DNA from: DASTOB01 sp035720425
GTDB taxonomy: Bacteria > Chloroflexota > Limnocylindria > Limnocylindrales > CSP1-4
DNA length: 15,406 bases
Direction: 5' to 3'
NCBI GenBank assembly: GCA_035720425.1
Contig: DASTOB010000065.1
Span: 1 to 15,406 of the forward strand
In this document: piece after piece, positions 1-5,259 of the stretch
Position numbering within the stretch: position 1 is the stretch's first letter
Layout: each line of letters begins with the position of its first letter
The notes under the pieces: generated by a model
What the model saw: the letters and a program-made list of their open reading frames with translations, nothing else
Databases searched by the model: none
What the model was told of the DNA's origin: nothing
Made by a program: the position numbers and the translations under genes

Positions 1-277
1 CGCCACGGCGGCCGCCATCAGCGCCGCCCACTATGCCCCGGGGGTCGCCGTCGCCTACGTCGCGACCGGCGCCAACTTCCCCGACGCGCTCGCCGGCGCG
101 GCGGTGGCCGGCAACCTCGGCGGCCCGCTCCTGCTCGTGACCCAGGCGTCGATCCCGGCCGTGACCGCAACGGAGCTGTCGCGCCTGAAGCCCGCCCGGA
201 TCGTCGTCCTGGGTTCCGCCGCCGTCGTCTCGGACGCGGTGCTCAACGCCCTCGGGCCGGCCGCGATCAGGGGCTGA
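1..277 (+). CDS. Cell wall-binding repeat 2 (CWB2) protein, C-terminal fragment
   Basis: This is the 3' end of a gene that begins before the window; 91 codons are visible, in the frame starting at base 2, ending in TGA at 275-277. The visible part matches one cell wall-binding repeat 2 (PF04122) module. It has an Ala-rich helix, then a beta-strand leading into the signature ATGANFPDALAGAAVAG, then GGPLLLVTQ, and finally RIVVLGSAAVVSDAV just before the end. In characterised family members these repeats, usually three per protein, anchor secreted proteins non-covalently to cell-wall polymers. Here the module is the very C-terminus, so the missing N-terminal part probably carries a signal peptide, more repeats and possibly an effector domain. 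The next gene starts 24 bases downstream and concerns glycan synthesis, which fits a cell-envelope neighbourhood. Family assignment is fairly sure; the role of the whole protein cannot be seen. Confidence 0.85.
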   Translation, partial: ATAAAISAAHYAPGVAVAYVATGANFPDALAGAAVAGNLGGPLLLVTQASIPAVTATELSRLKPARIVVLGSAAVVSDAVLNALGPAAIRG

Positions 278-288
278 CCCCGCACCCC

Positions 289-294
289 TACACT
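289..294 (+). promoter_or_regulatory. Candidate -10 box TACACT for a leaderless transcript
   Basis: TACACT (TANNNT pattern) ends seven bases before the GTG at 302. Transcription would then start at or next to the start codon. No Shine-Dalgarno sequence lies in the 24-base gap, which agrees with a leaderless mRNA. There is no recognisable -35 element, so this is tentative. Confidence 0.3.
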
Positions 295-301
295 CTCGGG
301 C

Positions 302-1072
302 GTGGACGACGCCGCCGGCGACAACCAGGCAGCCACCGTGCCCGGTGACGGGACGTGGGTCGTCCTGCCCACGTACAACGAGGCCGAGAACCTGCCCGGC
401 ATCGCCGCCGCGATCCTCGCCGCCCTGCCCGCCGCGACCCTGCTCATCGTCGACGACGCGTCGCCCGACGGCACCGGTCGCATGGCGGACGACCTCGCCG
501 CCGCGGACCCGAGGATTCGGGTCCGCCATCGGGCCGCCAAGCAGGGTCTCGGTCGGGCGTACCTCGACGGGTTCGACGTCGCGCTCGCGGGCGGCGCCCG
601 CCACGTAGTCCAGATGGACGCCGATTGGTCACACGACCCCGGGGTCCTGCCGGACCTCGTCGGGCTCGTGGCGCGGGACGATGCTGACCTCGTGATCGGC
701 TCGCGCTACACCCGCGGCGGGGGCGTCGTCGACTGGGGGGTGGGCCGGCGTCTCATCTCGCGCGGCGGCAGCGTCTTCGCCCGGACCCTCCTCGCCCTCG
801 ACCCGCACGACCTGACCGGCGGATTCAAGGCCTGGCGCGCCGAGACGCTCGCGCGGATCCCGTTCGAGGGCATTCACGCCGGCGGGTACGTGTTCCAGAT
901 CGAGATGACGTACCGCGCCAGCCGTGCCGGCGCGCGCGTCCGCGAGGTGCCGATCACGTTCCGCGACCGCCGCGTCGGCCAGTCGAAGATGTCGCGGCGG
1001 ATCGTCGTCGAGGCGCTCGTCGTCGTGGTCAAGCTCCGCCTCGACGAGCTGCGCGGCCGCGTCCGCCGATGA
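302..1072 (+). CDS. GT2 glycosyltransferase, polyprenyl-phosphate mannose synthase (DPM1)-like
   Basis: A 256-residue family 2 glycosyltransferase. VVLPTYNEAENL (residues 20-31) is the nucleotide-binding first strand, DDASPDGT (51-58) follows, and QMDADWSHDP (104-113) contains the metal-binding DAD. VIGSRYTRGG (131-140) and the LTGGFKAWRA block (171-180) are typical of the dolichol/polyprenyl-phosphate mannosyltransferase branch. The expected reaction is transfer of mannose (or another hexose) from GDP- or UDP-sugar to polyprenyl phosphate at the inner face of the membrane, giving a lipid-linked donor for extracytoplasmic transferases. Length matches soluble bacterial DPM1-type enzymes; the C-terminal stretch EALVVVVKLRLDEL is hydrophobic but no clear transmembrane pair is present, so another protein may anchor it. 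The GTG start is the only sensible one, with no Shine-Dalgarno. It overlaps the next gene by four bases (ATGA), implying co-translation. The family is certain; donor and acceptor are inferred. Confidence 0.88.
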   Translation: MDDAAGDNQAATVPGDGTWVVLPTYNEAENLPGIAAAILAALPAATLLIVDDASPDGTGRMADDLAAADPRIRVRHRAAKQGLGRAYLDGFDVALAGGARHVVQMDADWSHDPGVLPDLVGLVARDDADLVIGSRYTRGGGVVDWGVGRRLISRGGSVFARTLLALDPHDLTGGFKAWRAETLARIPFEGIHAGGYVFQIEMTYRASRAGARVREVPITFRDRRVGQSKMSRRIVVEALVVVVKLRLDELRGRVRR

Positions 1073-2427
1073 GTCGCCGGCGAGCGGGCGCGCCGCGGCC
1101 GGGCGATGCGCCGCTGCCCGGCGATGCGCCGCGGCTCGGTGAGGCACCGCCGCCGCCCGCGCTACCGGGCGTGCGGGTCGTGCTCGACGTCCGCCCGCTC
1201 CAGGAGCCGGAACGGGCGCCGGCCACCGCGGCCTATCTCGACGCCCTCCTCGGCGCGTTCGATCGCTCGCCGATCGGCGGCGAATCGTTCGCCTTCCTGC
1301 TCCAGTCGGACCTCGACGACCCGACCGAGCGATTCGGCCGGCTGTCGGTCATCGGGCGCCGGCTCCTTCCTCCCACCCGCCTCCTTCGGGGTGGCGCCCT
1401 GACCGTCGACCCGATCCTCCTGAGCGGCGCCTCGCTCGGGGCCGCCTGGCGGGCCGAACAGAGCGGCGCCGCCGGGGCCGTCTATCACGCGGCCGGGGGC
1501 GCCGTGCCGCTCGCGACCGGCCTGCCACTCGTCGCAACGCTCCTCGACCTCGCGCCGTGGGAGCTGCCGCGGACGTACCAGCGCGGCCTCGCGGCCCGGT
1601 TCGGCCAGCGGCTCCGGGCACGGATCCTGCGCGACGCGGCCGCCGTCATCGTCGGGACCGAGGCCGTCGCGCGCGACGCGCGCCGGCTGCTCCGGCTGCG
1701 CCGGGATCGGGTCCGCGTCGTCCCGTTCGCCGCGCGCGCGGCGTTCGTCCGGGCGGCTGACGGGTCGGCCTCCGCGCCCGGCGGCGGGTCGCCGGCGACC
1801 GACGCGCGTGGCGATCGCGAGCGCCTCGGGCTGCCGGATCGGTACCTCGCCTACGCGGCCCGGTTCGACGCCCGCCAGGACCTCGCGACGCTCCTCGGCG
1901 CTCTCGCGGAGCTGGCGTCCGCCGGCCGGCCCGGTGACCTGTCCGCGGACGTGCCGTGGCCCCCGCGGGTCCTGCTCATCGGCGCGACGCCGGACGATCG
2001 GGCCGCGCTCGCCCGGGCGGCCGCCCGGGCCGGCATCGGAGAGGCGCTGACCTATGCACCGGGACTCGACGTGGAGCGAACGGCCTCGCTCGTCGCGGGG
2101 GCGCGTGCGGCCCTGGCACCCGCCCGGTCCGACGCCACGGGCATCGCCGCGCTCGAGGCGATCGCCGCCGGTACCCCGGTCGTCGCGTCCGCCGTGGGGG
2201 CGCTGCCGGAGATCGTCGGGCCGGCGGGGATCCTCGTCGAGCCGCGCGACCCGATCCGGCTGGCCGAGGCGATCCGGACTGTGTGGCTCGACGACGCGCT
2301 CCACGGACGCCTCGTTGCGGCCGCCCGAGACCGAGCCACGGTGCGGGCGCGGACGTGGGACGACGTGGCCGCCGAGACGCGCGCCGTCTACTGGGACGTG
2401 GGGAGGCCTCGGGCGAACCGGGACTGA
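1069..2427 (+). CDS. GT4-family glycosyltransferase with repetitive N-terminal leader
   Basis: A 452-residue GT-B fold glycosyltransferase of family 4. The N-terminal Rossmann half begins at VRVVLDVRPLQEP (about residue 35), the linker falls near 220-260, and the C-terminal half contains YLAYAARFDARQDLATLL (259-276) and the donor-binding region 350-372 (ALEAIAAGTPVVAS). The usual EX7E pair appears as D355...E363, an Asp replacing the first Glu. Residues 231-248 are a Ser/Gly/Ala-rich, probably disordered linker. The start overlaps the stop of the GT2 gene (ATGA), so coupling is likely. However, residues 11-28 are three hexapeptide repeats unlike the family, and a GTG at 1171 would give the canonical N-terminus MRVVLDVRPL. 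The true start may be either. It probably adds a sugar to the same glycan as its neighbour, but its substrate is unknown. Confidence 0.85.
   Translation: MSRRRAGAPRPGDAPLPGDAPRLGEAPPPPALPGVRVVLDVRPLQEPERAPATAAYLDALLGAFDRSPIGGESFAFLLQSDLDDPTERFGRLSVIGRRLLPPTRLLRGGALTVDPILLSGASLGAAWRAEQSGAAGAVYHAAGGAVPLATGLPLVATLLDLAPWELPRTYQRGLAARFGQRLRARILRDAAAVIVGTEAVARDARRLLRLRRDRVRVVPFAARAAFVRAADGSASAPGGGSPATDARGDRERLGLPDRYLAYAARFDARQDLATLLGALAELASAGRPGDLSADVPWPPRVLLIGATPDDRAALARAAARAGIGEALTYAPGLDVERTASLVAGARAALAPARSDATGIAALEAIAAGTPVVASAVGALPEIVGPAGILVEPRDPIRLAEAIRTVWLDDALHGRLVAAARDRATVRARTWDDVAAETRAVYWDVGRPRANRD
1099..1152 (+). repeat. 18-bp in-frame tandem repeat, 3 units
   Basis: Three 18-base units begin at 1099, 1117 and 1135. 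They encode the hexapeptides PGDAPL, PGDAPR and LGEAPP at the N-terminus of the GT4 gene. The first two units are nearly identical in DNA (GGCGATGCGCCG core) and the third is diverged. Confidence 0.8.
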
Positions 2428-2436
2428 CCGTCGGGT

Positions 2437-2462
2437 TCGCGGCGCCCGCGCGGCCACCGCGA
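2437..2462. terminator. Weak candidate hairpin between convergent genes
   Basis: The 41-base gap between the convergent GT4 and DUF3048 genes holds an inverted repeat, TCGCGG at 2437-2442 and CCGCGA at 2457-2462. A short inner GCC/GGC pairing lies between them. No T-run follows on either strand, so it is not a classical intrinsic terminator. Position is the main argument for a bidirectional termination role. Confidence 0.25.
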
Positions 2463-2468
2463 GATCCG

Positions 2469-3713
2469 TCAGACCGCGTCGCCCGCGTCGGGCTGCGCCG
2501 GCGGCCGACCGGCCTCGACCGTGACCGTCGAGCCGAGGTCCATGACCTGGACGAAGGTTTGACCGACCGTCAGCGCCGCCGGTGCCCCGTCCGGCCCGAA
2601 GAACAGCGTCGGCCCGGTCAGCGAGTCCTTGCGCCACGTGCCGGCGACGGTTCGGCCGTTCGTCGAGATGTAGGCCTGGCCGGAGCCGACGACGTCCGCC
2701 TCGAGCCGCTGCTTCGTCGTCCCGTCGTTGAGCGGGTCGAAGTTCATGAGGACCACGACGACGTTCTTCGGGGCGACGCGCGCCCCCGTCCCGGTGTCGA
2801 CCTGTCCGTCCGGCTCGCCGCCGACCGTCCGGAGATACGTGTTCGAGGCGCGGTCGTAGTCGTAGCGGATGGCGTTGAACCGGTAGGCGACGCTGATCGA
2901 TCCGCCGACCGGCCGCTCCGACAGGAGCGCGTCGGGCCGGAACGTCCAAACCGGCTCGAGCAGCCCGTCGACCGCTCCGATCCGGGCCGCCAGCTCGCGC
3001 AGGTTCGGGCCGTCCGAGTACACGTTGTGGGGTGAGAAGCGGTCGCGCGTCCGCCACAGGTAGCGACCGCCCCAGCGGAACTCGTCGGCGTTCCACACGA
3101 GCTGGCCCTGGCCCTGGTTGCGCAGGGTGACGAGTGACTGCGGCGACCCGCCGGAGTGGACGTACATCGCCCGCCACTCGGCGGCCCAGGCGATGTAGTA
3201 CTGGCGGGCGCTCCGGACCGGGCCGACCGACGTCGGCATGGTGTCCTGGAAGATCGCCATGTAGCGCGGGATGCCGCCCTCCGCGGGGGCATGCCAGACG
3301 ACGGCGGCCTCCGACAGGCCGGCCTGCGGCCGCGCGTCGCGATGGTCGTCGATCATGACCGCGATCGCGTGCTGGGCGGCGATCTCCGGCGAGACGAGGC
3401 GGCCGGTCAGCGGTGCCGCGACGGGGGTTGGGGTGGGCACCGGCGTGGGGTACGGCGTGCGGGTCGGGGCGGGCGTCGGGGTCGGGGTCGGGCTCGGGGT
3501 AGGGGATGCGCCCGGGTCGACCGACGCCGATGCGTCCGGACCCGGACTGCCCGCGACCGCGCCCGGGCCGGACGGTCCGAGGAGCGACGCCGCGGCGAGC
3601 GCGGCGACGGTGCCGAGTGCGATGCCACCGGCCGCCGCGACCGCGAGGAGGACCCCACCGGCGGGACGCCTGAACCGTCCCTTCCGCTCGTCCCCCGCGG
3701 CGATCTCGGCCAT
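2469..3713 (-). CDS. DUF3048 domain (YerB-like) membrane-anchored protein
   Basis: A 414-residue protein with a basic N-terminus, one transmembrane or uncleaved signal segment (about residues 18-46), a Pro-Thr-rich linker (69-98) and an extracytoplasmic DUF3048 domain (about 105-405). Family hallmarks include AVMIDDHRDARPQAGLSEA (118-136), PRYMAIFQ (149-156), VGPVRSARQYY (163-173), SPHNVYSD (227-234), FNAIRYDYD (279-287), NTYLRTVGG (291-299) and KNVVVVLMNF (316-325). DUF3048 proteins, such as Bacillus YerB, are surface proteins of unknown function. YerB is a lipoprotein, but this protein has no lipobox Cys and contains no cysteine at all, so it is anchored by its N-terminal helix. A GAGGGG Shine-Dalgarno-like sequence precedes the ATG closely. 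It is transcribed opposite to both flanking gene groups and is probably monocistronic. The domain call is firm; the function is unknown. Confidence 0.9.
   Translation of the reverse strand: MAEIAAGDERKGRFRRPAGGVLLAVAAAGGIALGTVAALAAASLLGPSGPGAVAGSPGPDASASVDPGASPTPSPTPTPTPAPTRTPYPTPVPTPTPVAAPLTGRLVSPEIAAQHAIAVMIDDHRDARPQAGLSEAAVVWHAPAEGGIPRYMAIFQDTMPTSVGPVRSARQYYIAWAAEWRAMYVHSGGSPQSLVTLRNQGQGQLVWNADEFRWGGRYLWRTRDRFSPHNVYSDGPNLRELAARIGAVDGLLEPVWTFRPDALLSERPVGGSISVAYRFNAIRYDYDRASNTYLRTVGGEPDGQVDTGTGARVAPKNVVVVLMNFDPLNDGTTKQRLEADVVGSGQAYISTNGRTVAGTWRKDSLTGPTLFFGPDGAPAALTVGQTFVQVMDLGSTVTVEAGRPPAQPDAGDAV
3417..3509 (-). repeat. Pro-Thr linker repeat; G-rich on the + strand
   Basis: A low-complexity stretch based on a 6-base unit encodes alternating Pro-Thr/Ala residues 69-99 of the DUF3048 protein. 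On the + strand it forms about eleven runs of three to five G, from 3423 to 3505, separated mostly by short spacers. As protein it is a typical wall-spanning spacer. As DNA it could fold into G-quadruplexes on the template strand. Confidence 0.8.
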
Positions 3714-3766
3714 CGTCCCCTCGTGCGGCGGTCACGCGAGCGACTGCCAGGCCGCTCGTGGCCGCG

Positions 3767-3800
3767 TGCCGCCCGGGTGACGCCCGGCGGTCGGGCGGCA
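3767..3800. promoter_or_regulatory. Inverted repeat in divergent intergenic region
   Basis: TGCCGCCCG (3767-3775) and CGGGCGGCA (3792-3800) are perfect 9-base inverted arms separated by 16 bases. A competing hairpin nests inside: CCGCC (3769-3773) with GGCGG (3786-3790), a bulged C and GGG/CCC pairing around a TGACG loop. It lies in the 182-base gap between the divergent DUF3048 and solenoid genes, in what would be the DUF3048 mRNA leader. It could be an operator or a leader structure. Confidence 0.4.
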
Positions 3801-3805
3801 GCATA
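3800..3805 (-). promoter_or_regulatory. Candidate -10 box TATGCT for the DUF3048 gene
   Basis: On the minus strand 3805-3800 reads TATGCT, matching TANNNT. It would place the transcription start near 3793 and give a leader of about 80 bases before the ATG at 3713. There is no good -35 hexamer. It abuts the inverted repeat at 3767-3800. Confidence 0.25.
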
Positions 3806-3819
3806 CCCGGATTCCGCGG

Positions 3820-3825
3820 TAGGCT
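3820..3825 (+). promoter_or_regulatory. Candidate -10 box TAGGCT for the solenoid/sugar operon
   Basis: TAGGCT (TANNNT) lies upstream of the first gene of the rightward operon and predicts a leader of about 64 bases. It sits almost back-to-back with the opposing TATGCT at 3800-3805, so the two promoters would overlap and could compete. No -35 consensus is seen. Confidence 0.25.
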
Positions 3826-3883
3826 GAGCCGGACAGCCGTCCCATCCCGCGGCGGGAGCGGCCGCCGCCCGTCCGACGATCGA

Positions 3884-3889
3884 AGAGGG
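3884..3889 (+). promoter_or_regulatory. Ribosome binding site of the solenoid gene
   Basis: AGAGGG ends six bases before the ATG at 3896. It decides this start over an in-frame ATG at 3758, which lacks such a site and would add 46 low-complexity residues overlapping the intergenic hairpin and promoter boxes. Confidence 0.6.
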
Positions 3890-3895
3890 ACCACG

Positions 3896-4591
3896 ATGGC
3901 CGACCAGGAAGCCGCACCCGCCGAGCAGATCACGGAGCGCCTCGCGGCGGCGGAGGACGCGGCCGCCCGTGAGGCGGCCGAGGTGGCAGGCGCCGGATCC
4001 GACGAGGGTACGAAGGTGATCCGGCCGAAGGCCCGGACGGTCGGGGCAGCCGGGCCGCGCGCAGCCGGCCGGAAGAAGGCGACCGATGTGACGGCGACCG
4101 ATGTGGCCGCGGCCGAGCGCGATGTCGTCGAGATCGCCCAGGGTGGCGCGGACGTCGTCCGCGCCCGCTCGGTCACCGTCACCCAGGGCGGGATCACCCA
4201 GGCAACCGCGGAGGAGGTGACCGTCCGCCAGGGTGGCATCGGCCGGCTCGAGGCCCGCGACGTCGCCGTCAGCCAGGGCGGCGTCGGCTTCGCCAGAGCG
4301 GACCGCGTGTCGGTCGAGCTGGGCGGCATCGGCGCCGCCTTCGCCGGCGAGGCGAGCGTGACCCAGGGTGCGGTGACGACCCTCGTCGCGCGCGAGGTCC
4401 GGATCGGCCAGTCGTTCGTGCGTTCGCTCGTTGCATCGGACGTCCGGTTCGACCGCCCGAGCGGCGTCGGCGTGCTCCTCGCGCGGCGTGTCGAGGGCGA
4501 CGTCCGGGTGCTCATCGACTGGCGCGGCGCGCTCGTCATCGGCGCGATCGCCGGGCTGCTCGGGGCGCTGGTCCGGGGTCGCCGCCGATGA
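3896..4591 (+). CDS. 15-residue-repeat beta-solenoid protein with C-terminal membrane tail
   Basis: I do not recognise a named family. The 231-residue product has an acidic, Ala/Glu-rich probably helical N-terminus (1-35), a basic linker (40-62), and then seven consecutive 15-residue units (76-90, 91-105, 106-120, 121-135, 136-150, 151-165, 166-180) plus a 16-residue eighth (181-196). The unit pattern is x-x-V-x-V-x-Q-G-G-I/V-x-x-x-x-A, e.g. EEVTVRQGGIGRLEA. Three five-residue faces per turn with periodic Val/Ile and Gly suggest a small beta-helix. Residues 210-226 are hydrophobic (GALVIGAIAGLLGALV) and are followed by RGRRR, resembling a tail anchor with a cytoplasmic body, since no signal peptide is seen. 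Bactofilins have a comparable design but a different repeat length. Its stop overlaps the acetyltransferase start (ATGA), so it is coupled to sugar-nucleotide synthesis. A scaffold role at the membrane is a guess. Confidence 0.85.
   Translation: MADQEAAPAEQITERLAAAEDAAAREAAEVAGAGSDEGTKVIRPKARTVGAAGPRAAGRKKATDVTATDVAAAERDVVEIAQGGADVVRARSVTVTQGGITQATAEEVTVRQGGIGRLEARDVAVSQGGVGFARADRVSVELGGIGAAFAGEASVTQGAVTTLVAREVRIGQSFVRSLVASDVRFDRPSGVGVLLARRVEGDVRVLIDWRGALVIGAIAGLLGALVRGRRR
4121..4435 (+). repeat. Protein-level tandem repeat, 7 x 45 bp
   Basis: Seven directly adjacent 45-base units encode the 15-residue coils of the solenoid protein. They are conserved in pattern (QGG core, Val/Ile at alternating positions, Ala at the unit end) but not in exact bases, which indicates old repeats under structural selection rather than a recent expansion. 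Confidence 0.8.
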
Positions 4592-5259
4592 TCCACCCCT
4601 CCGCCCGCGTCCACCCGTCGGCCGACATCGAGCCGGACGTCGAGGTCGGCGAGCGAACGAGCATCTGGCATCGGGCGCAGGTCCGGACCGGCGCCCGGAT
4701 CGGCGCCGAGTGCGTCATCGGGCGCGACGTGTTCATCGACGAGGGGGTCGTCCTCGGCGACCGGGTCAAGATCCAGAACGGAGCCCTCGTCTATCACGGT
4801 GTCACCGTCGAGGACGGCGTGTTCATCGGGCCGGGCGCGATCCTGACCAACGATCGCTACCCGCGCGCGATCACCTCGACCGGCGACCTCGCCCGGGCCG
4901 ACGACTGGACGGTCAGCCCGATCACGCTTCGCTACGGTTCGTCGATCGGGGCGGGAGCCGTCGTCGTCGCCGGGATCGACGTGGGCCGCTTCGCGACCGT
5001 GGGCGCCGGCGCGATCGTCACCCGCGCGGTGCCCGGGCATGCCCTCGTGGCCGGCAACCCTGCCCGCCGGCTCGGCTGGGTGTGTGCCTGCGGCCGCCGC
5101 CTCGTCGACTCGAGCGGCGATCCGGCCGAGCCGGATCCGCCGCACTACGCCCGCGACACGACGATCCACTGCCCGGAGTGCGGTCGCGTCTACACGTACG
5201 TACCGGACGCCGAGACGCTCGAGGAGCGATCCGGCCCTCGTCAAGGAGCCCCAGCATGA
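4588..5259 (+). CDS. Hexapeptide-repeat N-acetyltransferase (WbpD/WlbB-like) with zinc ribbon
   Basis: A 223-residue left-handed beta-helix acyltransferase. Hexapeptide repeats run from about residue 2 (IHPSARVHPSADIEPDVEVG) through IGRDVFIDEGVVLGDRVKIQ (44-63) and VFIGPGAILTNDRYPRA (78-94), then GSSIGAGAVVVAGIDVG (117-133) and the closing ALVAGNPARRLGWVC (152-166). KIQN, TNDRxPRA and GNPARRLGWVC are typical of UDP-2-acetamido-3-amino-2,3-dideoxy-sugar N-acetyltransferases, which acetylate the C3 amine using acetyl-CoA. A C-terminal ribbon with C166-A-C168 and C195-P-E-C198 probably binds zinc. The next gene encodes the expected C3 aminotransferase, and the dehydrogenase follows, which strongly supports the role. 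It starts inside the stop of the solenoid gene (ATGA). Whether the substrate is the uronic acid (WbpD) or the neutral sugar is not decided by sequence alone. Confidence 0.88.
   Translation: MIHPSARVHPSADIEPDVEVGERTSIWHRAQVRTGARIGAECVIGRDVFIDEGVVLGDRVKIQNGALVYHGVTVEDGVFIGPGAILTNDRYPRAITSTGDLARADDWTVSPITLRYGSSIGAGAVVVAGIDVGRFATVGAGAIVTRAVPGHALVAGNPARRLGWVCACGRRLVDSSGDPAEPDPPHYARDTTIHCPECGRVYTYVPDAETLEERSGPRQGAPA
5243..5248 (+). promoter_or_regulatory. Strong ribosome binding site of the aminotransferase gene
   Basis: A perfect AAGGAG lies seven bases before the ATG at 5256, inside the end of the acetyltransferase gene. It fixes the start of the aminotransferase among much longer in-frame upstream possibilities. 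Confidence 0.75.

Noticed and set aside
3758..3895. An extended start for the solenoid protein.
   Set aside because: The 46 extra residues overlap the hairpin and promoter-like boxes. A good Shine-Dalgarno precedes ATG 3896.
4121..4435. Evenly spaced repeats as a possible CRISPR array.
   Set aside because: The units are contiguous 45-base coding repeats without spacers and are conserved only at protein level.
1162..5244. A stop-free minus-strand frame of about 1360 codons crossing five real genes.
   Set aside because: It runs antisense to four well-recognised genes and out of frame with the DUF3048 gene on its own strand. It is rich in Arg/Pro/Gly with no domain, as expected from codon bias in very GC-rich DNA.
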